Positions 16,709 through 25,775 of a stretch of 64,000 nt of DNA are shown piece after piece (position 1 is the stretch's first letter; each line of letters opens with the position of its first letter). Location of the stretch: positions 79,438 through 143,437 of the forward strand of contig CAKSQL010000003.1 of assembly GCA_934486735.1 (NCBI GenBank), given 5' to 3'. The notes beneath the pieces are model-generated. The model was not told the DNA's origin. It saw only the letters and a program-made list of their open reading frames with translations, and searched no databases. This DNA is from an uncultured Clostridia bacterium (GTDB taxonomy: Bacteria; Bacillota; Clostridia; UBA1381). Position numbers and translations under genes: made by a program.

Positions 16709-19111
16709 ATGGAGAAAATATGCCTTAACGGCGAGTGGAGAATGGTCGGAAACGGATATGACTGCATGGGGAATATCCCGGGATCCGTCTATTCGTTTCT
16801 GCTCGGCAGCAAGCTTGCGGATGACCCATATTATCGTGAAAATGAATGGGATTATCTTGAGCTGATGAATCATGACTATGTTTTTTCAAGAAAATTCGAT
16901 TTTGAAAGAAAATCCGATGACCGCAGAATTTTGCTGCGCTGCGAGGGGCTTGATACCCTTACGGAGATCAGACTGAACGAAAATTTTGTCGCGTCAACCA
17001 AGAATATGCACAGGACATATGAATTTGATGTGAGCGAATATTTGAATGACGGGGAAAACAAGCTTGAAATCACTTTCCGTTCGCCTAACAAATACGTTGC
17101 AGAGAAGTATGTAAATGAGGAACTTATGGGCGCCGGTGACGCGCTGAAAGGATTTATGCATTTGCGCAAGGCACACTGCATGTTCGGCTGGGACTGGGGC
17201 GCGCGGCTGCCCGATGCAGGAATATGGCGCGATATATCGCTTATCCGCGAAAATTCCGCACGCCTTGCCGATGTGCGTATTACTCAGCGGCATGACGGCG
17301 GAAAAGTTTTTGTGACGGTGAACGCAGAGATTGGCGGCAGCGCGGATGCGGATATAGAGATAACGTCTCCGCTCGGCAAAAAGATATCGGCAGTGAACGG
17401 CGAGGAAACAGAGATAAAAAATCCGCTGCTTTGGTGGCCGAACGGTCTCGGCGAGCAAAATTTGTATGAGGTTGCGGTTAATGTGACAGAGGACGGAAAG
17501 ACTGTCGATTCCGCCGTAAAGAATATCGGTCTGCGCACAATGCGCCTGGTGAGGGAAAATGACAAATACGGTCAGAGCTTTTGCCATGAAGTCAACGGTG
17601 TGAAGTTCTTTGCCATGGGCGCGGACTACATTCCCGAGGACAATATTTTGTCGCGTATCACTCCGGAGCGTACCGATAAGTTAATCAATCAATGCAAATC
17701 ATGCAATTTCAATGCAATCAGAGTATGGGGCGGCGGATATTATCCGGACGGCTTTTTCTATGACAGCTGCGACAGGGCGGGTCTGGTGGTGTTCCAGGAT
17801 ATGATGTTCGCCTGCTCCGCTGTGTCTGCGGATGAAGATATGCATGAGGAGATAAGGCTTGAGTGCATCGACAACTTGAAAAGAATCCGCCACCATGCAT
17901 GCATTGCTGTGATATCGGGCAACAACGAGGTCGAGGAGGAACTGGACGAGACGAGAGCTGAGGAGCGGAAAACATATCTGAAAATATTTGAGGACATGAT
18001 GCCGTCGCTGATTGAAAAGCTTTGCCCGGAGATACCATATGTTCCGTCATCGCCGAGCACATGCGGACATTTTATTGATCCTCAGAATGAAAATTACGGA
18101 GACTCGCACTACTGGCAGGTATGGCATGGAAATAAGCCTTTTGCTGAGTACAGAAATCATTATTTCAGATATTTGAGCGAATTTGGTTTTGAGTCATTCC
18201 CATGCGAAAAGACGATAAATTCGTTTACACTGCCATCGGACAGAAACATTTTCTCACGAATTATGGAAATGCACCAGCGCAACTGCGGCGGAAATGCCAA
18301 AATCCTGTCATATCTTGGCGCGACATTCAAATATCCCAATGATTTTGCCACATTGTTATATACTTCTCAGTTGCTCCAGGCAGAGGCAATCAGGTACGGA
18401 GTTGAGCATCTGCGCCGTAACCGCGGACGGTGCATGGGTGCATTGTATTGGCAGCTTAATGACATCTGGCCCGTTGCGTCGTGGGCAAGTATAGATTATT
18501 TCGGCAGATATAAGGCATTGCAGTATGTCGCAAAACGCTTTTTTGCACCTGTCTTGCTGTCGTGCTGCGAGACAGGCGAGACGACCACCCGGCCGTTTTG
18601 TACCATGGACTACACGCGGACGGACTTTTTCACAAAGGCGACTTTATGCGTGACGAATGACACGAAAAATAAATTTTCGGGCATTGTTAAATGGAGCTTA
18701 AGGAGCGCAGATTCGCGTGTTTTGCAAAACGGTGAGACTGATGTGACGGCGGATGCGCTGAGCGCAGTTTGGCTTGATGAAATTGATTTTAACAAAACGG
18801 ATGTAAGGCACAACTATTTGAGCTATGCACTTGTGAGTGAGGGCAAAACCATATCTGAGGGCACTGTGCTATTTACCGCGCCGAAACATTTTGAGTTTGA
18901 AAACCCGTCGCTGTCATATGTTATAAACGGAAACGAAATAACTGTGACGGCGGAGAAATATGCAAGGTATGTTGAGATAGATTCGCCCGACAGCGATTTT
19001 GTGCTCAGCGACAACTACTTTGATCTCAACAGCGGCGAGAGCAAGACGGTTAAATTGCTTGAAGGCAAATTCGGAGAGATTAAATTAAGAAGTGTGTACG
19101 ATATAAAATAG
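16709..19111 (+). CDS. beta-mannosidase, glycoside hydrolase family 2
   Basis: An 800-residue cytoplasmic exo-enzyme that removes beta-linked mannose from the non-reducing end of manno-oligosaccharides. The ATG at 16709 has GGAGGT eight bases ahead. Domains in order: a jelly-roll sugar-binding domain (~1-170, ending GWDWGARLPDAGIWRDI), an Ig-like beta-sandwich (~170-280), and a TIM barrel (~280-600) with acid/base Glu407 in SGNNEVEE and nucleophile Glu491 in SEFGFESFP. WQLNDIWPVASW is the conserved aglycone-side stretch; C-terminal Ig-like domains follow. The length is slightly short for the family but all parts are present. No signal peptide is seen. Expression is probably controlled by the divergent AraC-type regulator. 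Confidence 0.92.
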   Translation: MEKICLNGEWRMVGNGYDCMGNIPGSVYSFLLGSKLADDPYYRENEWDYLELMNHDYVFSRKFDFERKSDDRRILLRCEGLDTLTEIRLNENFVASTKNMHRTYEFDVSEYLNDGENKLEITFRSPNKYVAEKYVNEELMGAGDALKGFMHLRKAHCMFGWDWGARLPDAGIWRDISLIRENSARLADVRITQRHDGGKVFVTVNAEIGGSADADIEITSPLGKKISAVNGEETEIKNPLLWWPNGLGEQNLYEVAVNVTEDGKTVDSAVKNIGLRTMRLVRENDKYGQSFCHEVNGVKFFAMGADYIPEDNILSRITPERTDKLINQCKSCNFNAIRVWGGGYYPDGFFYDSCDRAGLVVFQDMMFACSAVSADEDMHEEIRLECIDNLKRIRHHACIAVISGNNEVEEELDETRAEERKTYLKIFEDMMPSLIEKLCPEIPYVPSSPSTCGHFIDPQNENYGDSHYWQVWHGNKPFAEYRNHYFRYLSEFGFESFPCEKTINSFTLPSDRNIFSRIMEMHQRNCGGNAKILSYLGATFKYPNDFATLLYTSQLLQAEAIRYGVEHLRRNRGRCMGALYWQLNDIWPVASWASIDYFGRYKALQYVAKRFFAPVLLSCCETGETTTRPFCTMDYTRTDFFTKATLCVTNDTKNKFSGIVKWSLRSADSRVLQNGETDVTADALSAVWLDEIDFNKTDVRHNYLSYALVSEGKTISEGTVLFTAPKHFEFENPSLSYVINGNEITVTAEKYARYVEIDSPDSDFVLSDNYFDLNSGESKTVKLLEGKFGEIKLRSVYDIK

Positions 19112-19134
19112 CTGTACTGTGTTTGCAGAGCGTG

Positions 19135-19173
19135 AAAAAAGTCTGTAAAATCAAAATTTTTACAGACTTTTTT
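19135..19173. terminator. terminator of the beta-mannosidase gene
   Basis: AAAAAAGTCTGTAAAA pairs with TTTTACAGACTTTTTT around a short loop. It is usable from both strands. Confidence 0.85.
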
Positions 19174-19248
19174 ACATTTTAATTATGTTATTTCAGTTGT
19201 CCGATTATGCAACAGCCGGCGGATTGAATTTTGTATATTCTCTGTATT

Positions 19249-19929
19249 TTAGTCGTTTGTCAAATCTCCGCTGCCCGAAACGGGAATCGCCTCGCCCAAA
19301 ACGGTCGGCTGCGGCTTTATTATGCATTTTACAAAATCCTTATCCCTTGCCAGCATCTCGCGCAGAATCACATATCTTTCGCCGCGGTATTGTCTGAGAC
19401 TGGCACTCACGCCCTTTGCGTTTATCCCGAGCGCGGAAGCGATATAAAGCGCGCGGTTTAAATGAAAGTTTTGCGTCACAATGACTGCGTTGTTTACTTC
19501 GAAAATATCCCTTGCCCTGTACATACTGTCGTAGGTGGAAAAACCGGCGTGATCCATAAAAACGTCTTCAGACGGGACACCGTTTTCCATGGCATAGTTT
19601 TTCATGGTATTAACCTCGTCATAATTTGCTCTGCCATGGTCGCCGCTCATGATAAGCTTGGGGACGATGCCTTTTTTATAAAGTCCTATCCCTGTTTTGA
19701 GCCTGTCCTCCAGCATATGGGAGGGAGTGCCGTCGACACGTACTCCGCAGCCGAGAATAATCGCCGCGTCAAAGTCTTCGTTCGAAAGCGTATCTGCCGA
19801 GACAATTTTTTCGGCTGTCGAATCGACAACAAATGTGTTCACAGCATAGGCTGCAATAAGACACACCGCAGCGAGTACCAAAAGAATTTGTATCAGGTTT
19901 TTGAATTTATTCATAAAAGTTTTTTTCAT
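19249..19929 (-). CDS. SanA/YdcF-like DUF218 membrane protein
   Basis: 226 residues from an ATG with CGGAG six bases ahead. One N-terminal membrane segment (LIQILLVLAAVCLIAAYAV) is followed by an extracytoplasmic DUF218 domain: DAAIILGCGVRVDGTPSHML, LIMSGDHG, DEVNTMKNYA, STYDSMYRARDIF and VTQNFHLNRALYIA. Family members such as SanA and ElyC affect envelope integrity and cell-wall precursor handling; the reaction is not firmly known. It is followed by terminator-like sequence shared with the convergent beta-mannosidase gene. Confidence 0.85.
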   Translation of the reverse strand: MKKTFMNKFKNLIQILLVLAAVCLIAAYAVNTFVVDSTAEKIVSADTLSNEDFDAAIILGCGVRVDGTPSHMLEDRLKTGIGLYKKGIVPKLIMSGDHGRANYDEVNTMKNYAMENGVPSEDVFMDHAGFSTYDSMYRARDIFEVNNAVIVTQNFHLNRALYIASALGINAKGVSASLRQYRGERYVILREMLARDKDFVKCIIKPQPTVLGEAIPVSGSGDLTND

Positions 19930-20010
19930 GATAAGCTCCGTTCTGCTGCCCGGCATATACACCGGCAAACATGTCTAATATATTTTAAAATTGATGCCAT
20001 TGATTAGTTC

Positions 20011-20086
20011 TGCATAATTATTACCGGCATTTCGGCATCATCCGTACCAAAATTTATACTCAAAATCAGAGTTATAATTACGGCTA
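20011..20086. repeat. dispersed repeat, decayed copy C
   Basis: TTTCGGCATCATCCGTACC and ACTCAAAATCAGAGTTATAATTAC align with the right half of copy A (5880-5936) with scattered changes. The left end is missing. The element reaches the polC stop codon at 20084. Confidence 0.6.
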
Positions 20087-23000
20087 CATCAGTTCAAACA
20101 AATTAACCTGATCCGATTCGGGAAGTCCGTCCAGGCAGTGATTCGCCTGCAAAAGTTCGATGTTGGTTTTAGTTATGCCGCTTCGGATTCTTAAATCCTC
20201 GATTGTCTTGAACGGTCCTTGCTCTCTTGCCGCGGTGATGCCCTTTGCGGCATTTTCGCCCATGCCGGGGAGTGCATTCAGCGGAGGCAGGATTCCCTCC
20301 GGCGTTTCCAAAAAGTTGACTGCGTGTGACTTGTACAGGTCGACAGGAACAAAGTTTATTCCGCGTGCGTACATCTCTATACATATCTCCAAAATAGGAA
20401 TAAGATTTTCCTCTTTCGGCGAGATTGAACCGTTTTTCTTCCTTTCCAAAAGCTCTGCCATGGAGCGGCGCGCAATCTCCTCGCCGTTCGCCATGAGCGA
20501 TGCGTCAAAGTCGTCGGCACGCACCGAGTAGTAAGCAATGTAGAAAGCGGTGGGGTAGTGCACCTTGTAATACGCGATTCGGAAAGCCATTGTTACATAT
20601 GCAACGGCATGCGCTTTCGGGAACATGTACTTGATTTTTTTGCATGATTCTATATACCAGTCCGGCACGCCGGCGGCTTTCATTGCCGCTTCGTCCTCCG
20701 GCTTTAAGCCCTTGCCCTTTCTGACGCTTTCCATTATCTTAAACGAATGTCCTGCCTCAACGCCCATATGAATCAGATAAAGCATGATATCGTCACGTGT
20801 ACATATCGCTTCGGACAGCGTTGTCATGCCCTCTTTGATGTAATACTGCGCATTGTTCAGCCACACATCGGTTCCATGCGACAGTCCCGAAATTCGGACA
20901 AGCTCGGCAAAGGTGGTCGGTGTGGTGTCCAAAAGCATCTGACGTACGAATTTTGTTCCGAACTCCGGTATGCCGTAAGTCCCGACAGTCGTGCCGATGT
21001 CGCTTTTCAGCTTTAATGCTTTGTTTGAGGTGAAAAGACTCATTGTCTCGGTATCATCCAGCGGAATTGTCTGAGGGTCAAGCCCGGTCAGATCCTGGAG
21101 CATTTTTATTACGGTCGGGTCATCGTGACCAAGCTCGTCAAGCTTTAGGAGGTTTTGGTCTATCGAGTGGTAATCGAAATGCGTTGTTATAATGTCCGAG
21201 TTCGGGTCGTCGGCAGGGTGCTGAACCGGGCAGAACTCATGAATGTCGTTCTTGTGTGGCACAACTATAATTCCACCGGGGTGCTGACCGCTTGTACGCT
21301 TAACGCCTACGCAGCCTGCCGCAAGCCTTTTCATTTCGGCATTTCTTATCTGTTTGCCGGTTTCCTCGGCATATTTTTTCACATATCCGAACGCGGTTTT
21401 CTCAGCAACCGTTCCGATTGTCCCGGCTCTGAAAACGTAGCCCTCGCCGAAATATGTCTCGGTGTATTTGTGTATCACCGGCTGATAGTCACCGGAAAAG
21501 TTAAGGTCGATATCCGGCTCTTTGTCTCCCTTGAAGCCGAGAAAGGTCTCGAACGGGATATCATGTCCGTCTTTTTTGTATTGAGTGCCGCATACGGGAC
21601 AGATTTTGTCGGGAAGGTCACAGCCGGATATACCGGTTTGGTCGGTGATAAACTCCGAGTGCTTGCAGTTGGGGCAGATGTAGTGCGGAGGGAGCGAGTT
21701 TACCTCGGTTATATCGGACAAAAATGCAACAAATGACGAGCCGACCGAACCACGCGAGCCAACCAAGTATCCGTCGCTGAGCGATTTTCTAACCAGCTCC
21801 TGCGCGATTCTGTACATAACCGAAAAGCCGTATGTGGTGATTGAGTGCAGTTCCTTGTCGAGACGCTCCTGCACCAGCTTTGGCAGTGGATCGCCATATA
21901 TCGACTTTGCTTTGTTGTTCGAGTCATTTATAATACCCTCCTGCGCACCCTCGATTTCCGGCGGACATTTCTCGGTCGGAATCGGGCGCACCGGCTCTAT
22001 CATGTCGGCAATCAGATTCGTGTTCTCAACAACAACCTCGTATGCCTTTTCCTCGCCCAGATATGCAAATTCTTCAAGCATTTCCTCAGTCGTGCGGAAG
22101 TATAACGGAGCCTGATCCTCCGCATCCTTGAAGCCTTTGTAATACATCAGGATTTTGCGGTAGTTTGCGCCCTCCGGGTCGAGAAAATGCACGTCGCAGG
22201 TAGCAGCAACCGGCTTGCCCATCTCCTCGCCGAGTGCGACTATTTCGCGGTTTAAATTTTGCAAATCCTCATCGGTGTTCACATCCGTATAGCTCGACTC
22301 GCGCTTCATATAAGCATTGTTGCCGATTGGCTGAATTTCCAGATAGTCGTAAAATTCTGCAATTTTCTTTATTTCCTCATGCGGCTTTTTTTCCACAACC
22401 GCGCGGAAAAGCTCGCCTGCCTCACACGCGGAGCCGATTATTAGCCCCTCTCTTTTTCGCGCGAGCATGCTGCGCGGAATACGCGGCGTACGGTAGAAAT
22501 ATTTAAGATGCGATGCGCTCACCATTTCGTATATGTTTCTGATGCCCGTTTTGTTTTTGGCAAGCAAAATTATGTGATATGCCTTGCTGCGCTTGCAAGC
22601 GGCAGACATGTCATAAAGTTCGTTTAATTCAGCTAATTTTGTCTGACCTTTTTCGGTAAGCTCTGCCAGCATTTTAACAAATATATCCGCGGTCGCCTTG
22701 GCATCGTCAACCGCGCGGTGGTGATTTTCCAAAATGACTTTCAAATGCTTGGACAGTGTGTTAAGCTTGTGATTAGGCAACTCGGGATAAAGACAACGCG
22801 CAAGCTGAAGTGTGTCCATGTACGAAAAATCAAAGGGTATTCCGCAGTCGGCAGCGGCTTTTTTGACAAAGCCGACATCAAATTTTGCATTGTGCGCAAC
22901 TAAAATCGAACCCTCGCAGAATTTTAAAAATTCGCCGAGTATTTCGTCTATCTTGGGCGCGTCTTTAACCATGTCGTCGGTTATTCCCGTCAGTTCCACA

Positions 23001-24124
23001 ATCTTTGGCGGAATCGGCTCGCAGGGGTTTACAAATGTTCCCCAGCGCTCGGTCACTTCGCCATTGACAACCTTTACTGCGCCTATCTCGGTGATGTGAT
23101 TTATCTCGGACGAAAGTCCGGTTGTCTCAAGGTCGAAAACAACGAATGATGAATCGATTGTCTGAGCCTTCATATCATAGGAAATCTGAACGCTGTCGTC
23201 AATCAGATACCCCTCCACGCCGTAGAGAACCTTGATTTTTGCGTGGTTGTCCGACGCTTTCATGCCATCGGGGTAGGACTGCACAACGCCATGATCGGTT
23301 ATTGCAACGGCAGTGTGTCCCCAGCTGATGGCGCGGTTTATCAAATCCTTGGTGGAGGAGACGGCGTCCATCGCCGACATCTGTGTATGCATGTGCAGCT
23401 CAACGCGCTTTTTCTCGGCGTTATCCATGCGCACCTCTAAAGGCGGAGCGGACGCGATTGCGTTTGCCGAGATTATAACCTCGTGTGCGTAGTCGTTGTA
23501 CTGCGCTTTGCCGCGCGCGACAATCCGCTTGCCCTTGGAAAGCTCCTTGACAAGCGTGTCGTATGCGCTGTCGTCCTCTTTTTTATTCATGAAAAGCTGA
23601 ACCGATATCGAGTCGTTTCGGTCGGTTATGTCGAGCACGAAAAGGTGATATTCCTTTTCTGTCTTTTTGCTTTTTATATCCTTTGTTTCCACTCCGAATA
23701 TTTCGCCGCAGACGCAGACGGTTCCCGAGTTTTCACCGATTGACGATATAGGAGTTATGTCGCCGCGGATTGCGCTGCCGTACAGCATTTCGACAATTTC
23801 CGCCCTTTGGCGCTCTATCGGCTCGCCCGACTCATCGGTATGCCTTGCAACGTGAATGACAGGCATGGCTTTTCGGATGCGCTCCTGTCTTTTTTTTTCT
23901 TCTTCCTGCTTTATTTCGCTCAGGTCCTTGACATGGACACTGTTTAGATGATAGTAGTTTTTAAGCTGGTTTTCAAATTGTTCCAGCTGTTCGGCGGCGG
24001 CTTCGTCGTCCAAAAGAACCTCCATTCGGCGGCGCGTTTTGGACAATCTTATCTTCCGAACGCCGAGACTTGCGATTTCTCCGCTTTTAATCGAAGAAAA
24101 CACAACATCAATACGTGGTTTCAA
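20084..24124 (-). CDS. polC: DNA polymerase III alpha subunit, PolC type
   Basis: A 1346-residue replicative polymerase of Gram-positive bacteria. Order: a short N-terminal region, an OB-fold (~150-235), a PHP domain split by the exonuclease (ELHMHTQMSAMDA near 245), a DnaQ-like 3'-5' proofreading exonuclease (~325-490, FVVFDLETTGL and HNAKFDVGFV), a zinc finger (CPNC...CPVC near 840) and the polymerase palm (EPDIDLNFSGDYQ near 868). It then has the fingers (FPKAHAVAYVTMAFRIAYYK) and a C-terminal helix-hairpin-helix region. The start is TTG, with AAAGGAGG five bases ahead. The protein is about 90 residues shorter than the Bacillus enzyme, mainly at the N-terminus, which binds partner proteins. 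It lies 16 bp after the GH78-like gene. Confidence 0.95.
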   Translation of the reverse strand: MKPRIDVVFSSIKSGEIASLGVRKIRLSKTRRRMEVLLDDEAAAEQLEQFENQLKNYYHLNSVHVKDLSEIKQEEEKKRQERIRKAMPVIHVARHTDESGEPIERQRAEIVEMLYGSAIRGDITPISSIGENSGTVCVCGEIFGVETKDIKSKKTEKEYHLFVLDITDRNDSISVQLFMNKKEDDSAYDTLVKELSKGKRIVARGKAQYNDYAHEVIISANAIASAPPLEVRMDNAEKKRVELHMHTQMSAMDAVSSTKDLINRAISWGHTAVAITDHGVVQSYPDGMKASDNHAKIKVLYGVEGYLIDDSVQISYDMKAQTIDSSFVVFDLETTGLSSEINHITEIGAVKVVNGEVTERWGTFVNPCEPIPPKIVELTGITDDMVKDAPKIDEILGEFLKFCEGSILVAHNAKFDVGFVKKAAADCGIPFDFSYMDTLQLARCLYPELPNHKLNTLSKHLKVILENHHRAVDDAKATADIFVKMLAELTEKGQTKLAELNELYDMSAACKRSKAYHIILLAKNKTGIRNIYEMVSASHLKYFYRTPRIPRSMLARKREGLIIGSACEAGELFRAVVEKKPHEEIKKIAEFYDYLEIQPIGNNAYMKRESSYTDVNTDEDLQNLNREIVALGEEMGKPVAATCDVHFLDPEGANYRKILMYYKGFKDAEDQAPLYFRTTEEMLEEFAYLGEEKAYEVVVENTNLIADMIEPVRPIPTEKCPPEIEGAQEGIINDSNNKAKSIYGDPLPKLVQERLDKELHSITTYGFSVMYRIAQELVRKSLSDGYLVGSRGSVGSSFVAFLSDITEVNSLPPHYICPNCKHSEFITDQTGISGCDLPDKICPVCGTQYKKDGHDIPFETFLGFKGDKEPDIDLNFSGDYQPVIHKYTETYFGEGYVFRAGTIGTVAEKTAFGYVKKYAEETGKQIRNAEMKRLAAGCVGVKRTSGQHPGGIIVVPHKNDIHEFCPVQHPADDPNSDIITTHFDYHSIDQNLLKLDELGHDDPTVIKMLQDLTGLDPQTIPLDDTETMSLFTSNKALKLKSDIGTTVGTYGIPEFGTKFVRQMLLDTTPTTFAELVRISGLSHGTDVWLNNAQYYIKEGMTTLSEAICTRDDIMLYLIHMGVEAGHSFKIMESVRKGKGLKPEDEAAMKAAGVPDWYIESCKKIKYMFPKAHAVAYVTMAFRIAYYKVHYPTAFYIAYYSVRADDFDASLMANGEEIARRSMAELLERKKNGSISPKEENLIPILEICIEMYARGINFVPVDLYKSHAVNFLETPEGILPPLNALPGMGENAAKGITAAREQGPFKTIEDLRIRSGITKTNIELLQANHCLDGLPESDQVNLFELM

Positions 24125-24140
24125 TCGGATTCCTCCTTTA

Positions 24141-25655
24141 TTAAATGTGATACTTTCTTATAAAATAGGTCGGGGTGCAGCTCCACGCGTGACAAGCACT
24201 GTTGACCAATGCATCTCCGTAAGGGGAGCAGAACGGGTCATTTTTTACGAACACTTCCCAAAATGTGTCCGCGCCAAGCTCTGCCATGCGACCCCAATAA
24301 TCGGTTATATACTGCCGCGCTTCATCATAAAGCTTTGTCTTAAACAGCGCCTCGACAACGTAATGATGCATATACGGCGTTACGGGATTTATATATTTTT
24401 CGTTCCCGATGCATTCTTTCAATATCCTTTTTGCATCCTCCTCAGATACGACATCTGCCAAAATCATCCAAACCTGCGACTGAACGGAATATTGGTTTTT
24501 ATCATATTCGTTTTGAAATACAGTTCCGTTGTACAAAAAATCAAATGCCGACTTTTTCAGTTTTTGTGAAAGCTCTCGGTAATTGTTCGCTTCGCTTTTT
24601 TTGTTCAGTTTTTCGCATAAATCCGCGAATTTTTTCACAGTGTAGATATATATTCCCATGCAGGCAGTGACGGGCTCCGCATCAGACCAGTCCACAAATG
24701 TCCACCATCCGTAGTTTTCGGGCATAACCAAAATCCCGTTTTTGTCCAGCATTTTTCTTGTTATATCTATTTGCCGCTTGGCGGTATCAAACAAATCCTC
24801 GGTTACGGCTTTGTCCTTTGTATGCTCAAAATAATCGCACAGCGCAGCGGTAAAAAGCAAAGCATAGCTTACAAGATATGCCTCGCCGGTTTCAACCTCC
24901 GGCGTTGTATATATGTAGGACGGCAGCAACCGCTCATCATCGTCAAAGGCTGCAAAAAGGTATAGGCAGCGTTTCACTATATCGGAATTTCGGAACGTGT
25001 AATAATTCGCCAAAGCCTGAAGTCTGAAATCTCCGAGCCACAGCCTGCGGTCGCGTTTCGGACCGTCCTCAAAAACATCCTGCATACACTCGGCGAGAGT
25101 ATTAACCGAGATTCGGTCGATTTTTTTCATAATTGCATTGTCACAAGATGCATCGTCAAGCTTTGAAAAGTCTGCGCTGCTGCATGATATTGCAGTGAAA
25201 TCATTCAGCGTAAAGGCAAAGGACGCCGCAATTACCGAAATCTCGACATATCGAAATGCATATCGGCGGTTCAGACGAACCTCGCCTTTTGTATCAATCG
25301 TGATTATTTCCTCTTGAAGCCAGGACGGACAAAGACCGGGCTTATATGTACTAAAATCGCGATACGCTTCGTACGGAGTCTCGGCAAATTTAATCTTGAG
25401 CCTGACCGGTGCATCGAGATAATGCTTATATTGTCCGAGAGAAAAACGGAAAAATCCTGTAATATGTCTCCCGAAATCCAGGCAAATTTTATCTCCGGTG
25501 CCGTAGCTTTCTTTTTCTTCGGCAGGTATGGCCTTAACATTTTGAAAAGCATCTTCGTCTGCAATAAAATCCACAGGGGAGTATGAGCGATATTCTTTTT
25601 TGTGTATTTTGGGCTTACAGCTTTCCGCTTTTTGAATAAATTCCTGTTTTCTCAT
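24141..25655 (-). CDS. GH78-like alpha-L-rhamnosidase family protein
   Basis: A 504-residue protein with an N-terminal beta-sandwich (DFGRHITGFFRFSLG, where GH78 relatives bind the sugar) and an (alpha/alpha)6 barrel. The key stretch is EDGPKRDRRLWLGDFRLQ (residues ~198-215), matching the GH78 catalytic region in which an acidic residue protonates the glycosidic oxygen. ENYGWWTFVDWSD and SACHAWSCTPTYF mark the rest of the active site. It is shorter than typical rhamnosidases (800-1000 residues) and lacks a signal peptide, so it probably acts in the cytoplasm on small rhamnosides or a related deoxy sugar. The exact substrate is uncertain. It lies just upstream of polC. Confidence 0.78.
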   Translation of the reverse strand: MRKQEFIQKAESCKPKIHKKEYRSYSPVDFIADEDAFQNVKAIPAEEKESYGTGDKICLDFGRHITGFFRFSLGQYKHYLDAPVRLKIKFAETPYEAYRDFSTYKPGLCPSWLQEEIITIDTKGEVRLNRRYAFRYVEISVIAASFAFTLNDFTAISCSSADFSKLDDASCDNAIMKKIDRISVNTLAECMQDVFEDGPKRDRRLWLGDFRLQALANYYTFRNSDIVKRCLYLFAAFDDDERLLPSYIYTTPEVETGEAYLVSYALLFTAALCDYFEHTKDKAVTEDLFDTAKRQIDITRKMLDKNGILVMPENYGWWTFVDWSDAEPVTACMGIYIYTVKKFADLCEKLNKKSEANNYRELSQKLKKSAFDFLYNGTVFQNEYDKNQYSVQSQVWMILADVVSEEDAKRILKECIGNEKYINPVTPYMHHYVVEALFKTKLYDEARQYITDYWGRMAELGADTFWEVFVKNDPFCSPYGDALVNSACHAWSCTPTYFIRKYHI

Positions 25656-25775
25656 TAATATACTCCTTTTGCCTTAATATATATCGTCTATACCTTATCC
25701 GGACCGAAATTCAATTGCAGAACACGCCAAACGCATTTGTGCGCCCGGCGTGCCTGCTGATTTTTAGAAATAATA

